Below are positions 34,375 to 43,056 of a stretch of DNA of 64,000 nt, piece by piece. How positions within the stretch are numbered: position 1 is the first letter of the stretch; every line of letters begins with the position of its first letter. The position numbers and the translations under genes were made by a program. The DNA lies in NCBI GenBank assembly GCA_964478075.1, contig CAYZGO010000016.1:1-64000 (forward strand), written 5' to 3'. This stretch comes from DAOUEX01 sp034430235 (lineage in GTDB: Bacteria > Chloroflexota > Anaerolineae > UBA2200). Below the pieces are notes generated by a model. The model was not told the DNA's origin. It did not search any database and worked only from the letters and a program-made list of their open reading frames with translations.

Positions 34375-35022
34375 AGAAAAACATATCGTCCCCCTATTGG
34401 ATGCTCCTGAAGAGGATATCGCTTTCTAAACGCAGAGCTCGCTGAGAAGTCCAAGAAGGCTGTGCGACCTCTGTATCTCTTGGCACCTCTGGTGCCCGAG
34501 AGGGTGCGTGCTCGGCGGTGACTATGCTGAATCGCAGGGCGGCCTTTGTATCCAGCTCTTTATGTTTATCAACACCCCAAATTGGGTCTACGACTGCCAA
34601 CCGCGAGCTCCACGCCCGCCGGATCGAGGTCACGGCCAAGGAGATTGATCCGCTGGTGCACGAGTTGCGACCAACGGGAGCCCTGCAGGCGACTGTCCTG
34701 CCTGCACCTGGGCTGCAGGCACAGGTGAGCGAAGCCGAAGGGAAGCCGGAGCGGAATGCGGGCTGCCAGAGGAGGAGATTGCGATTGTGGCAGGGCTGTC
34801 TGTCAGCGTGCGCATTCGGCGAAGCCCCGTCCCGTCAGGCGCCGTTCGTCGCTCGCGACGCCGTTCGCCCCGCAGGGGCGCGAAGACACCCTGACGGGGA
34901 AGATGCTACGCGAGGATGAACGATCACAGCAGGGCCCTTTGGCGGTTGATGGACAGATGACTGGCAGCGCTATCCGCTTATCCAATTCCCATCCGCTGCC
35001 GGTTATCGGCGGGTTCGCCGAT
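34375..35022. repeat. Intergenic repeats
   Basis: 34425-34525 resembles the 'cgcagag...ctgag' degenerate repeat seen at 28139 and 61139. 34680-34930 has GC-rich inverted segments such as CCCGTCAGG/CCTGACGGG. ORFs predicted here are low-complexity and are not called. Confidence 0.45.
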
Positions 35023-35051
35023 TTGACAAGAACCCCTGCCCTGGCTATACT
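35023..35051 (+). promoter_or_regulatory. Strong predicted promoter before leader ORF
   Basis: TTGACA (35023-35028), 17-bp spacer, TATACT (35046-35051): five or six matches in each hexamer, one of the best promoters in the window. Confidence 0.8.
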
Positions 35052-35082
35052 ATCCGTGCTATTCTGTAAGGAGGTGAAGGGA

Positions 35083-35139
35083 ATGACACGCGCCAGTGCG
35101 AACCCCAAGGGCATAGCTCGCATCGCCACGCTGGCGTAG
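35083..35139 (+). CDS. 18-residue leader-type ORF
   Basis: ATG preceded by a perfect AAGGAGG (35068-35074, 8-nt spacing) and 25 nt after the predicted start of transcription. It encodes MTRASANPKGIARIATLA and stops at TAG. Two hairpins follow, the second a terminator, before the HAD gene. The strong signals suggest it is translated. It could be a leader peptide for attenuation or a stand-alone micropeptide. No run of one amino acid points to a classic amino-acid attenuator. Confidence 0.5.
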   Translation: MTRASANPKGIARIATLA

Positions 35140-35176
35140 TGCGTCCATTCACCACCTGACCAGGCAAGACTTACCG

Positions 35177-35259
35177 TCCGTGGGCGCACCCCGAGCCCAC
35201 GGATTTCTGTGTTTAGAGGAGTTGTCTCAGCCGCCGTGGGCTGTGCCCCACGGCTTTTT
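35177..35259 (+). terminator. Tandem hairpins ending in an intrinsic terminator
   Basis: Hairpin 1: TCCGTGGGC (35177-35185) with GCCCACGGA (35195-35203). Hairpin 2: GCCGTGGG (35233-35240) with CCCACGGC (35247-35254), then TTTTT. The arms of both share CCGTGGG/CCCACGG, so hairpin 1 strands could pair with hairpin 2 strands, giving a terminator/antiterminator choice upstream of the HAD gene. Confidence 0.65.
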
Positions 35260-35368
35260 CTTTGTATCGGGATCTTCCCGGAGATTCGCTCCTACCAGCG
35301 GCCGCGACGCAGCACTACCTGCTTCTCTGCTGGAGCTTCAACCTGCCGGAGGATGGAAAGGGCACAAC

Positions 35369-36019
35369 ATGGCAAGACCATCGCATGACATCAAGGCTCT
35401 CATCTTCGATTTTGGAGGCGTCTTGATGCGCACAGAATCTCAAGAGCCCCGTGAGCGGCTGGCCAGACAGGTAGGCCTCTCACGCCAGGAGCTCTACGAG
35501 GTTGTTTTCAACAGCGAGGAGAGCCGCCTGGCGCAGCTCGGCCGCATGTCCTCACAAGAGCGCTGGCAACGGGTCGGCCAGGTATTGGGGCTTGACTCGA
35601 CAGAGAAGCTCTTGGCTTTCCGTCGCGAATTCTACGCGGGTGATGTGCTGGACACCGAGTTGATCAAGTATGTCCAGCGCGCGCGGGGGCGCTGCAAGAC
35701 AGCCCTGCTCAGCAATGCTTCGGCCAGGTTTGCCAAACTTCTCCATACCAAGTTCGGCGTGGGCCAATGCTTTGACGTGATCATTGTCTCGGCGCTGGTC
35801 GGTATGATGAAGCCGGATCCGGCCATCTACCGCCTGGCCCTGAACCAGGTGCAGGTCGCCCCACACGAGGCAGTCCTTGTGGACGATACGCGGGTGAACG
35901 TGGAAGCGGCGGCAGCCATAGGCATACATGCCATCCACTTCACCACGCGCGATGCACTGATGGCCGAACTAGACGCCCTCCTGGGAGAAGCACCACAGAC
36001 ACAAGGAGCATACAAATGA
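35369..36019 (+). CDS. HAD-superfamily hydrolase
   Basis: 216 residues. Motif I is IFDFGGVL (the epoxide-hydrolase/YihX-type HAD form, with nucleophile Asp but Gly after Phe), motif II ALLSNAS, motif III Lys in GMMKPDPAIY, and motif IV LVDDTRVNV. Probably a phosphatase on a small metabolite; the substrate is unknown. The ATG at 35369 follows GGAGGATGGAAAGGG. Its stop overlaps the start of the GNAT gene (ATGA). Confidence 0.88.
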   Translation: MARPSHDIKALIFDFGGVLMRTESQEPRERLARQVGLSRQELYEVVFNSEESRLAQLGRMSSQERWQRVGQVLGLDSTEKLLAFRREFYAGDVLDTELIKYVQRARGRCKTALLSNASARFAKLLHTKFGVGQCFDVIIVSALVGMMKPDPAIYRLALNQVQVAPHEAVLVDDTRVNVEAAAAIGIHAIHFTTRDALMAELDALLGEAPQTQGAYK

Positions 36020-36969
36020 CGGCCCTGACAATCCGCAATTATCAGAACGACGATTTGTTAGCACTGGTGGAACTGATCAACGCCGCCGACAAAGTGGATG
36101 ATGCAGGCTTTGCCACGACCGTGGAAGCCCTTGCGCACCGCTTGGCGGCACCTGACATCAGGGCAACAGATAATGTCTTCCTGGCGGAACTCGATGGCCA
36201 CCTGGTAGGCTACATCGGCCTCCAGATGAAGCACCACGACACGTACGACCGTGTCGTTATTAGGCTTGGCATCGTGCATCCGAACTGGCGGCGGCAGGGC
36301 ATTGGCACGGCGTTGATGAAGCATGCGGAACAGCGAGCACGAGCCCTGAGAGGCAATAGGCCGCTCCGTCTTAGCATGACGGCTCGTGGACCAGTGTCTG
36401 GAGCCAACGAACTAGCGTCGTCACTGGACATGCGGCCGGTGCGCCATTTCTTCTGGATGGAGTGCCATGATCTAAGACACTTGCCACAACCTGCTTTCCC
36501 CGACGGCATCCAACTGCACACCTACGTGGTAGGCCAAGATGAAGAAGCTTTCGTGGCCGCGCACAATGAGGCATTCAGCGATTATTGGGGCTTTGTGCCG
36601 CACACGTTGGAATCAGAGATACACTGGCAAAGTGCGCCCGGCTTCCGAGCGGAGGACACTCTGCTGGCTGTGGACCAGGATGGACGCATTGCTGGATTCT
36701 GCGCCGTCTTTTTCCCAGAGCCAAAGGGGCACTTGCCAGAAGGCACTTCGCCTATCGTGGAGATGTTAGCTGTATGTCCCGCCTATCGGCGTCGCGGGAT
36801 GGGCCGCGCACTTTTGCTGGCCGGCATGCGGCGCATTCGTGAAGAAGGGTTCGGCGAGGCCGACCTGGGTGTGGATGCAGAGAACCCTAACCAGGCCCTC
36901 AGACTCTACGAATCCGTAGGGTTCGTGATCAAAGCTCGTAACACAACGTATCGTAAGAAACTGCTCTGA
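36016..36969 (+). CDS. Tandem GNAT acetyltransferase
   Basis: 317 residues with two GNAT domains. The first (~1-150) has the acetyl-CoA loop HPNWRRQGIGTALM; the second (~165-317) has CPAYRRRGMGRALL and the closing NPNQALRLYESVGF typical of the family. The layout resembles mycothiol synthase-like proteins, though no substrate can be assigned. Overlaps the HAD gene by 4 nt, so the two are probably made together. Confidence 0.88.
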   Translation: MTALTIRNYQNDDLLALVELINAADKVDDAGFATTVEALAHRLAAPDIRATDNVFLAELDGHLVGYIGLQMKHHDTYDRVVIRLGIVHPNWRRQGIGTALMKHAEQRARALRGNRPLRLSMTARGPVSGANELASSLDMRPVRHFFWMECHDLRHLPQPAFPDGIQLHTYVVGQDEEAFVAAHNEAFSDYWGFVPHTLESEIHWQSAPGFRAEDTLLAVDQDGRIAGFCAVFFPEPKGHLPEGTSPIVEMLAVCPAYRRRGMGRALLLAGMRRIREEGFGEADLGVDAENPNQALRLYESVGFVIKARNTTYRKKLL

Positions 36970-37013
36970 ACCGACATCTAGTATCGGAAGGAACTGTACG
37001 AGGAACTGGGATC

Positions 37014-38696
37014 ATGCTCAAGGTCAGCAACATCAGCAAACGGTACGGCGACGAACTGATACTGGACACTGTTTCGTTCACTGTCAACGCCGGCGAGCGA
37101 GTCGGCCTGATTGGCCCCAATGGCTGTGGCAAGACCACCCTATTCGAAATCATCGCCGGGCGGCAGCCGGCCGATGCGGGCAGCGTGAGCTTCACCGTGC
37201 CAAACGTCCGTCTGGGCTACCTCGAGCAGGCACTGACCTACGCTTCCGGACAGACCGTGGATCAGGTCATCAACGAAGCACAGGGAGCACTGGCCGAGGC
37301 CCAGCGGCGCATGGAAGAACTGAGCGCACAACTGGCTCACGCGCCAGCCGGGGAAGTCCAGCGCCTGCTGACCGAGTACTCAGAGGCACAGTCCCAGTTC
37401 GAGGCCCTTGGCGGATACGAAGTGACACATCGTATGCAGGCTGTATTGGATGGACTGGGCCTTTGCGATGTCGAGGCAGACACAGCGGTAGAGCTGCTCA
37501 GCGGCGGCCAGAAGACACTCCTGGGACTGGCCTCTCTCCTCTTGCGCGACCCGCACCTGCTGTTGCTGGACGAACCGACCAACCACCTGGACATCACCGC
37601 TTTACAGTGGCTGGAAGGCTACCTGCAACGATTCCAGGGGGCCGTTATCATCGTCTCCCACGACCGCACCCTCCTCGACCACACTGTGCAGACTATCCTG
37701 GAGATTGACCCCCTGACACACAAACTGAGAGCGTTCCCTGGCAACTACAGCGCCTATGCCGAGACGGTGGAGCGCGAGCGCAAGCAGCAGGAGCAGGCCT
37801 ACCGTAAGCAGCAGGAGCACATCGCCCGCGTGCGCGGCGAGCTGCGCAAGGTTAAAGGCCACGCCAGACGCATCGAAGGTGAGAGCCTACACTATCACTA
37901 CCGCAAGCGGGCCAAGAAAGTAGCACGGGCAGCCATCGTGCGTGAGAGGCGTCTGCAGCGCATGTTGGACTCGGAAGAAAGGGTGGAGAAGCCAGCCCTG
38001 ACCTGGAAGATGAAGCTGAGCTTTGCAGAAACGCCTGTCAGCGGGCGAGATGTGCTCAGGCTCGAGAACCTGGGTCACAGCTTTGACGGGCGTTTTCTCT
38101 TTCGTGGCGTGAACCTGCTGCTGCGCCGTGGGGAGCGGGTGGCCCTGGTGGGGGCCAATGGCAGCGGCAAGACAACCCTGCTCAAGACCATCACGGGAGA
38201 GCACACGCCTTCCCAGGGACGTGTGCAATTGGGGGCCAACGTGCACCTGGGCTACTACACTCAGGAGCAAGAGGGGCTGAACGACTCAGCGACGCCCTTT
38301 GAAGAGATCCGTGCCGTGGGAGCCCTCTCCGAGACGCAGCTACGCAGCTTTCTGCACCATTTCTTGTTCGCTGGCGACGACGTATTCGTGCCAGTGCGCA
38401 GCCTGAGCTACGACGAACGAGCTCGCCTGGCCCTGGCCAAGCTGGTCCTCGGTGGCTGCAACTTGCTGCTCCTCGACGAGCCCATCAACCACCTGGACAT
38501 CCCCTCACGGCAGAGCTTTGAGCATGCCCTAAGCGCCTTCACAGGCACCGTGCTGATCGTGGTGCATGACCGCCACTTTGTCTCGCGCTACGCCAGCGCA
38601 CTGTGGGCCATTCAGAATGGCACCATCAAGCGTTATCTTGACCTGGAGGAACTGGCGAGGGCCACCAGTGACGCTGCCGACATGGGCCAGGAGTAA
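37014..38696 (+). CDS. ABC-F family ATPase
   Basis: 560 residues, two ABC domains without membrane segments. Domain 1: Walker A GPNGCGKTTL, signature LSGGQKTLLGLA, Walker B LLLLDEPTNHLD. A basic, Gln/Arg/Lys-rich linker (~240-320) joins to domain 2: Walker A GANGSGKTTL, Walker B LLLLDEPINHLD, but a degenerate signature (LSYDERARLALA). ABC-F proteins act on the ribosome in translation or antibiotic protection; which role applies is unclear. Confidence 0.92.
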   Translation: MLKVSNISKRYGDELILDTVSFTVNAGERVGLIGPNGCGKTTLFEIIAGRQPADAGSVSFTVPNVRLGYLEQALTYASGQTVDQVINEAQGALAEAQRRMEELSAQLAHAPAGEVQRLLTEYSEAQSQFEALGGYEVTHRMQAVLDGLGLCDVEADTAVELLSGGQKTLLGLASLLLRDPHLLLLDEPTNHLDITALQWLEGYLQRFQGAVIIVSHDRTLLDHTVQTILEIDPLTHKLRAFPGNYSAYAETVERERKQQEQAYRKQQEHIARVRGELRKVKGHARRIEGESLHYHYRKRAKKVARAAIVRERRLQRMLDSEERVEKPALTWKMKLSFAETPVSGRDVLRLENLGHSFDGRFLFRGVNLLLRRGERVALVGANGSGKTTLLKTITGEHTPSQGRVQLGANVHLGYYTQEQEGLNDSATPFEEIRAVGALSETQLRSFLHHFLFAGDDVFVPVRSLSYDERARLALAKLVLGGCNLLLLDEPINHLDIPSRQSFEHALSAFTGTVLIVVHDRHFVSRYASALWAIQNGTIKRYLDLEELARATSDAADMGQE

Positions 38697-39001
38697 AAGG
38701 GGCAATCCAGGCGACGTGGACCCTTCGGTGCGAATCGGGTAGTGCTTGCGTCGGATGACCTCACGAACCTGGTCAATCTGCTTCCTGGGCCGTTGTTCCA
38801 ACAGGTGCTGCGTCTTGAGTTGACGTGGGCGCATGCTGGGTTTACAATGATTCCGTGTTAACAAGCTGGCGTCGTGGTAGGGTTTTCTGCCCAAGCCCTG
38901 TAAGGACATTCATAACCAAGAATCCCATATAAGGCTAGTTAGGCACATTATGCCGAAATGTTTCAGCCTAACAAATAGTTCGGCGGCTAGAGGAAAGACC
39001 A
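38697..39001. other. Intergenic stretch with integrase remnant
   Basis: Apart from the recombinase fragment listed separately no gene is seen. It lies between the ABC-F gene and the kinase-like gene. Confidence 0.5.
38715..38819 (-). pseudogene. Fragment of a tyrosine recombinase N-terminal domain
   Basis: The minus-strand translation contains KQIDQVREVIRRKHYPIRTE, which closely resembles the start of the SAM-like core-binding domain of integron/phage tyrosine recombinases (IDQVRxxIRxKHYSxRTE). About 35 residues are recognisable; the catalytic domain is missing and the frame then runs into the 3' end of the ABC-F gene. A decayed mobile-element relic. Confidence 0.6.
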
Positions 39002-39661
39002 TTGGGAAATCTTCTCATTGAGGGCCTACGGATTACGGATATTCTAGCCCTAATCTCTCCATCTGCGGCTCCGGAACGCACCTTCCTTGTTGCAATAGAT
39101 GGTGCAGCGGGAGCGGGAAAAACAACGTTCACGCGCTGGTTTGCAGAGGCCATTGGCGCGTCATCGACGCCTGTCTCCATCGTCCGTGTTGACAATTTCT
39201 GTCGCCCCTCGTTCAAGAGGATGGATAAGAATGCTGTTGTAGCCGACCTGGACTGGAAGCGGCTGCGGGATCAAGTGCTAATTCCTCTTCATTCCGGGGA
39301 GTCTGCTCACTTTCAGCTATATGATTGGCCGGAAGATCGCCTAAAGGACTGGGTGACGATTGATGTTGGCGGAGTCGCTATCATTGACGGCGTCACTGCG
39401 ACGCGCAGAGAGCTTTCAGGGTATTACGATCTTCGTATATGGTTGTCGTGCCCCGGCGACATCCGAGAGTCCAGGCTCTCGGGGAGAGGTGATACTTCAG
39501 CAGCGGAGATAAAACGCTGGTTGCCTTCGGAAGACCGGTACATTGCATCCCATGATCCTGAGTCGAGAGCACATCTCGTCATAGATACGACCGCTAATAT
39601 ACGTAAAGAGGATGGGAGCGGATGGTCTGTCAAGCGGTGGTCGCCACCGAGCGCCGCCTAG
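39002..39661 (+). CDS. Uridine kinase-like P-loop kinase
   Basis: 219 residues from a TTG start. Walker A VAIDGAAGAGKTTFTRW near 28-45, a base/sugar-binding region VRVDNFCRP, and the LYDWPEDRLKDW and VAIIDGVTATRREL blocks match small nucleoside/phosphoribulokinase-like enzymes. The start is uncertain; no strong ribosome site is visible. Base composition is a little more AT-rich than the neighbours, and relics of integrase and other truncated genes flank it, which may suggest acquisition. Confidence 0.75.
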   Translation: MGNLLIEGLRITDILALISPSAAPERTFLVAIDGAAGAGKTTFTRWFAEAIGASSTPVSIVRVDNFCRPSFKRMDKNAVVADLDWKRLRDQVLIPLHSGESAHFQLYDWPEDRLKDWVTIDVGGVAIIDGVTATRRELSGYYDLRIWLSCPGDIRESRLSGRGDTSAAEIKRWLPSEDRYIASHDPESRAHLVIDTTANIRKEDGSGWSVKRWSPPSAA

Positions 39662-39762
39662 CAGGCGCACGCGCCCGACCCCGTCAGTGGGGGCATAGCC
39701 CATGGGGAAACCGGCGGCACAACGGAAGCCGAACCGCCTCAATGTTGTGAAGGAGAATAGGA

Positions 39763-40146
39763 ATGGATCGCATGGTTGCTTTTTGTCGCGTGATTTGCAC
39801 CGAGTGTCCAGCCTACCAAGCCACCCAGGCGGATGACCGTGACGCGCTTGAGCAAGTCCTCACGCACTGGCGCGAGGAATTCAACGCGCCGCATATCAGC
39901 GTCGAGGACATCATCTGCGATGGTTGCCTGGCAAGTGATGGGCGATTGTGCGGCTACTGCCAGCATTGCAGAATCCGCCCTTGCGCCGTGGGACGCGGCG
40001 TGCCCAACTGCGCGTATTGTGACGAGTACGCCTGCAACGAGTTGGAGCGGCTTCTGGCAATCTGCGACACGCAGAGAGGTTTCTTTGCTTTTGTGCGCAA
40101 AGCCCGTGCCACTTTGCGCGACATCCGCGCCGAGTTGGCGACCTGA
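39763..40146 (+). CDS. DUF3795 cysteine-rich protein
   Basis: 127 residues, 12 cysteines. CRVICTECPAYQA at the start, CDGCLASDGRLCGYCQHCRIRPCAVGRG in the middle and CAYCDEYAC near the end are the DUF3795 pattern, a probable metal-binding protein of unknown function. GAAGGAGAATAGGA precedes the ATG. Confidence 0.88.
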   Translation: MDRMVAFCRVICTECPAYQATQADDRDALEQVLTHWREEFNAPHISVEDIICDGCLASDGRLCGYCQHCRIRPCAVGRGVPNCAYCDEYACNELERLLAICDTQRGFFAFVRKARATLRDIRAELAT

Positions 40147-40180
40147 GAACAACTGTAAAGGAGAGAACCTGCCGGACAGA

Positions 40181-40282
40181 ATGATTGCTTACTGTGGTTT
40201 GGTATGCACCGACTGCGGGGAGACACATCATGGACCTTTTAGAAGCCATCAAACAAAGAAGAAGCATACGTTCACACACTGA
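40181..40282 (+). pseudogene. Truncated second DUF3795 start
   Basis: Opens MIAYCGLVCTDCGE, the standard DUF3795 N terminus, then loses similarity after 14 residues where a nitroreductase-like start begins in another frame. Probably a deletion junction. Confidence 0.55.
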
Positions 40283-40463
40283 GGGGGAGGTCACCGAAGA
40301 AGAAATCAGTGAGCTGCTCGAGGACGCATATGATGGCACACCGACTGTGGATCTGAAGGCGTACTTGCCCGTGTGCGATCGGGTGAAAGAGCCAAGCATT
40401 CCTGAATGGCTTTCCTACTGGCCTGAGTGGATGCCTGAAGAAGGGATTGGGTTGGAAGACTGA
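40230..40463 (+). pseudogene. Nitroreductase N-terminal fragment with unrelated tail
   Basis: 77 residues. MDLLEAIKQRRSIRSHTEGEV plus EEEISELLEDA is the flavin-binding N terminus of nitroreductases; a full member has about 170-200 residues. The rest (CDRVKEPSIPEWLSYWPEWM) does not fit the family. A remnant of an internal deletion or recombination. Confidence 0.6.
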
Positions 40464-40491
40464 TTCAATAGTCTGTGGGAGGTCGCATGAA

Positions 40492-40932
40492 ATGACTGAA
40501 AAGAAGACGCTCAAGACACACAAGGTGCAATGGTTGGTGGACTTGCTGAGGGAAGCGAAAGGACAGATTGATGAGGAAAGACTGGCGAGCATACTTGAGA
40601 ATCGTGGCCGTGCTTGCATAAGCCCTACTTACATCAAGAAAGCCAAAGATGCATCAAAGGATGCCAAAGACACAGATGACTTCCTGAAGAAGCTGGAAAA
40701 AGCCTACCGGATGCTGCACAGAGAAGGCGCTGAGGTCTACATCGTCTATCCCCAATGCTACTGCCATAAGATAAAAGGATTCAAAGGCGATATACCTGAC
40801 AGCTATTGCTATTGCTCCGTAGGCTGGGTTAAGGAGATGTTTGAGCAGGCTTTGGGTAGACCTGTAGAGGTAAGGCTTGAGTCATCCGTTCTGCGAGGAG
40901 ACAAGGCTTGCAGACTGAGAGTACTGTTGTGA
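40492..40932 (+). CDS. Small cysteine-containing protein, DUF6144-like
   Basis: 146 residues. The C-terminal half PQCYCHKIKG, DSYCYCSVGWVKEMFEQALGRPVEVRLESSVLRGDKACRLRV resembles the V4R/DUF6144-type small-molecule-binding fold, with three Cys pairs. The N-terminal half is helical and basic. The ATG at 40492 is chosen over an upstream start at 40447. Function unknown. Confidence 0.65.
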   Translation: MTEKKTLKTHKVQWLVDLLREAKGQIDEERLASILENRGRACISPTYIKKAKDASKDAKDTDDFLKKLEKAYRMLHREGAEVYIVYPQCYCHKIKGFKGDIPDSYCYCSVGWVKEMFEQALGRPVEVRLESSVLRGDKACRLRVLL

Positions 40933-41191
40933 GGGAATGCCTATTCTTTCTGGTGAGTGAAACGTCTCACGGGCGATGACGTGTGTCGGCTTCTCCTCCG
41001 TCGCGAAGCCCGGAAATGCCTTTCGTCGTCGCCTAAGTGGATACCCTATTGAGGGGAAACACGCTGCGCAAGCACTCGCTTCAGCCGACGCAGGTATAGC
41101 CGCGCGTTGAATCGGCGCTCAAATCATCCATATAGCTGTTTGCGAAGTGAGGCTCAATCATTCCGCCGCCCCACGGGTGAGCTCCAGTCTG

Positions 41192-42712
41192 TTAGTCCGC
41201 TCTCAGAATCCACTCCGCGTAAAAGTCGTCCAGTTCCTGACCAGAGACCTGCTCGGCCACCCGCAAGAGATCGTCAGGGGTGGCCAGCTTGTACTTGCGA
41301 TCCTCGAGATAAGCCCGCAGAACGTCGAGGAAGACGGCATGCCCCAGTTTCTCACGCAGTTCGTAGAAGAAGACCGCCCCCTTGCCGTAGACAATGGGGC
41401 CATAGTCCTTGGGAGCAAAAGCCTCGACCGGTTGATACACAATACCATCACGCCCCTCAGCTTTGGCATTCTGGTAGGACCTCTCGACAAAGTTCTTGAA
41501 TACCAGGTCCGCACGGGTGCGGCCATAGGCGTACTCGTAATAGTACACCGTTGAGAAATTGGTGAGACTCTCGTCCAGCCAGGGTACGTTGACCTGGTCG
41601 TTGCCCACCATGCTGTACCACCACTGGTGAGCCACCTCGTGAGCGGTGACGAACTCAAAGTACTCACCGCCGTGGGCGTACTGCTGGTTGGCCACCATGA
41701 TCAACCCAGGATACTCCATCCCACCAGCATAAATCGGGGCCTGCACTACGTCGAACTCGGCAAAAGGATACGGGCCAAAGCTCTGCTGATAGGCGCGCAG
41801 GCAATTGCGAGCGTAGGCCAGAATCTCCTCACCAGCCTGCTTGTTTTCTGGCAGATAGTAGGACCGTAGTCTGATGTAGCCTACGGCGCAGGAGGACGAC
41901 TCGAACTCGTTACCAACCACAACCATAAAGTCGCGCATAGGCCCGCTGAGGCATGTCCAGGTAGTAGTGCCGTCCTCGTTATCACGCTTCGCGGTCGTGG
42001 ACCCAGAAGTGATGACAACCATCCCCTGCGGTACCGTGAGCTCCACAGTAAAGAAGCTCGTTTCGGCATACGTGGGATCGCCATAGTCCGGGGGCAACGA
42101 CAGGTTCCAGCCCGTCTGCTCGTACACGGCAGTCATGGCGTAAAAGTTGGACAGCAAGAGGACCCCATCCTGGTAGTTGAAAATGCCGTAGCCGCGCACG
42201 TTCTCCACCGGCACTGTGACCTCATACTCCATGGTCAAGTCTGCGGACTCGCCAGGCTGCAGGGGGTCTGGCATGGCTACTCCCACGGCTGTTCCTTGAG
42301 CCTCATACTCGAGTTCAACCTCACGCCCTTCCACCGTGACCTGGCTGAAAGTCAGTACACTGCCATAGCTGGGCTTGTTGGGAAAGAGCCGGAAATAGAT
42401 AGAGTCCAGCAGCACATCGGTGCGGTTAGTGTAGTGCGTATCCTGGCTGACGTATACGTGTGGCTGTGCAGCATCGAGGTCCACGCGCGCACGGATGTAG
42501 TAGAAGGTAGGGGCCTCGACCAGCGTCACGTCGTCCGCTGCTGCGGCCAGCATAGCCACGCGGTACGTGTTGGCATCCTGCCAGTCCGGGGGCGGGACGG
42601 CTGTCGCCGTCGGCGTCAGAGTTGGCGTGGGCAGCACCTGGCAGCCAACCGACAATGCCAGCGCCGCTGCCAGCACAGACAAAAGCAAGTACTTTGGAAA
42701 CCGTCTGCTCAT
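41192..42712 (-). CDS. M1-family metallopeptidase lipoprotein
   Basis: 506 residues. A signal peptide with lipobox (LALSVGC) is followed by a Pro/Thr linker. The M1 beta-sandwich precedes the catalytic domain with GGMEYPGLIMV (the GxMEN-type motif), zinc site HEVAHQWW and the third ligand Glu in WLDESLTNF. Probably an extracytoplasmic aminopeptidase. It lacks the long C-terminal domain of classical aminopeptidase N. The ATG at 42712 begins SRRFPKYLLL; the frame extends upstream without support. Confidence 0.9.
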   Translation of the reverse strand: MSRRFPKYLLLSVLAAALALSVGCQVLPTPTLTPTATAVPPPDWQDANTYRVAMLAAAADDVTLVEAPTFYYIRARVDLDAAQPHVYVSQDTHYTNRTDVLLDSIYFRLFPNKPSYGSVLTFSQVTVEGREVELEYEAQGTAVGVAMPDPLQPGESADLTMEYEVTVPVENVRGYGIFNYQDGVLLLSNFYAMTAVYEQTGWNLSLPPDYGDPTYAETSFFTVELTVPQGMVVITSGSTTAKRDNEDGTTTWTCLSGPMRDFMVVVGNEFESSSCAVGYIRLRSYYLPENKQAGEEILAYARNCLRAYQQSFGPYPFAEFDVVQAPIYAGGMEYPGLIMVANQQYAHGGEYFEFVTAHEVAHQWWYSMVGNDQVNVPWLDESLTNFSTVYYYEYAYGRTRADLVFKNFVERSYQNAKAEGRDGIVYQPVEAFAPKDYGPIVYGKGAVFFYELREKLGHAVFLDVLRAYLEDRKYKLATPDDLLRVAEQVSGQELDDFYAEWILRAD

Positions 42713-43056
42713 GGTCAACACGGGGCTGATTATACACACCCCGCTGCTTTCCGCCAACCACGCACACCCGAGAGCAGTTCAATTTCGGGGCAGATTCTCA
42801 ACGCGGCATCCGCCTGGCTCAAAGCGCGCCTATTGTTCGCTTTCCGTGGCGGATTGTCATCCGCCACGAGCAGTATGTGTTGCTCAAAGCGGACGATAGT
42901 CCACGGCACCCAGACACCGCACAACACCCCTTTTGGAGTCGCGGCCAGCCGAGGGTATAATGACTGGCTGTGGGGCAGCAGGCACAGGAACCTGCGCCGT
43001 CGTACAAGCGTCTTTGTGATGTAAACTCATCATTTCTTGCGGAGTCTCTTGTCTGT
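42713..43056. other. Divergent intergenic region with a hairpin
   Basis: Between the peptidase and PBP genes. A perfect 10-bp inverted repeat CGTGGCGGAT/ATCCGCCACG (42845-42868, loop tgtc) is followed by GGAC/GTCC (42891-42902). Both resemble the short hairpins at 29751 and 29812. No gene is seen. Confidence 0.6.
42933..42961 (+). promoter_or_regulatory. Predicted promoter of the class A PBP gene
   Basis: TTGGAG (42933-42938) and a consensus TATAAT (42956-42961), spacer 17 bp, about 95 nt upstream of the start. Confidence 0.6.
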
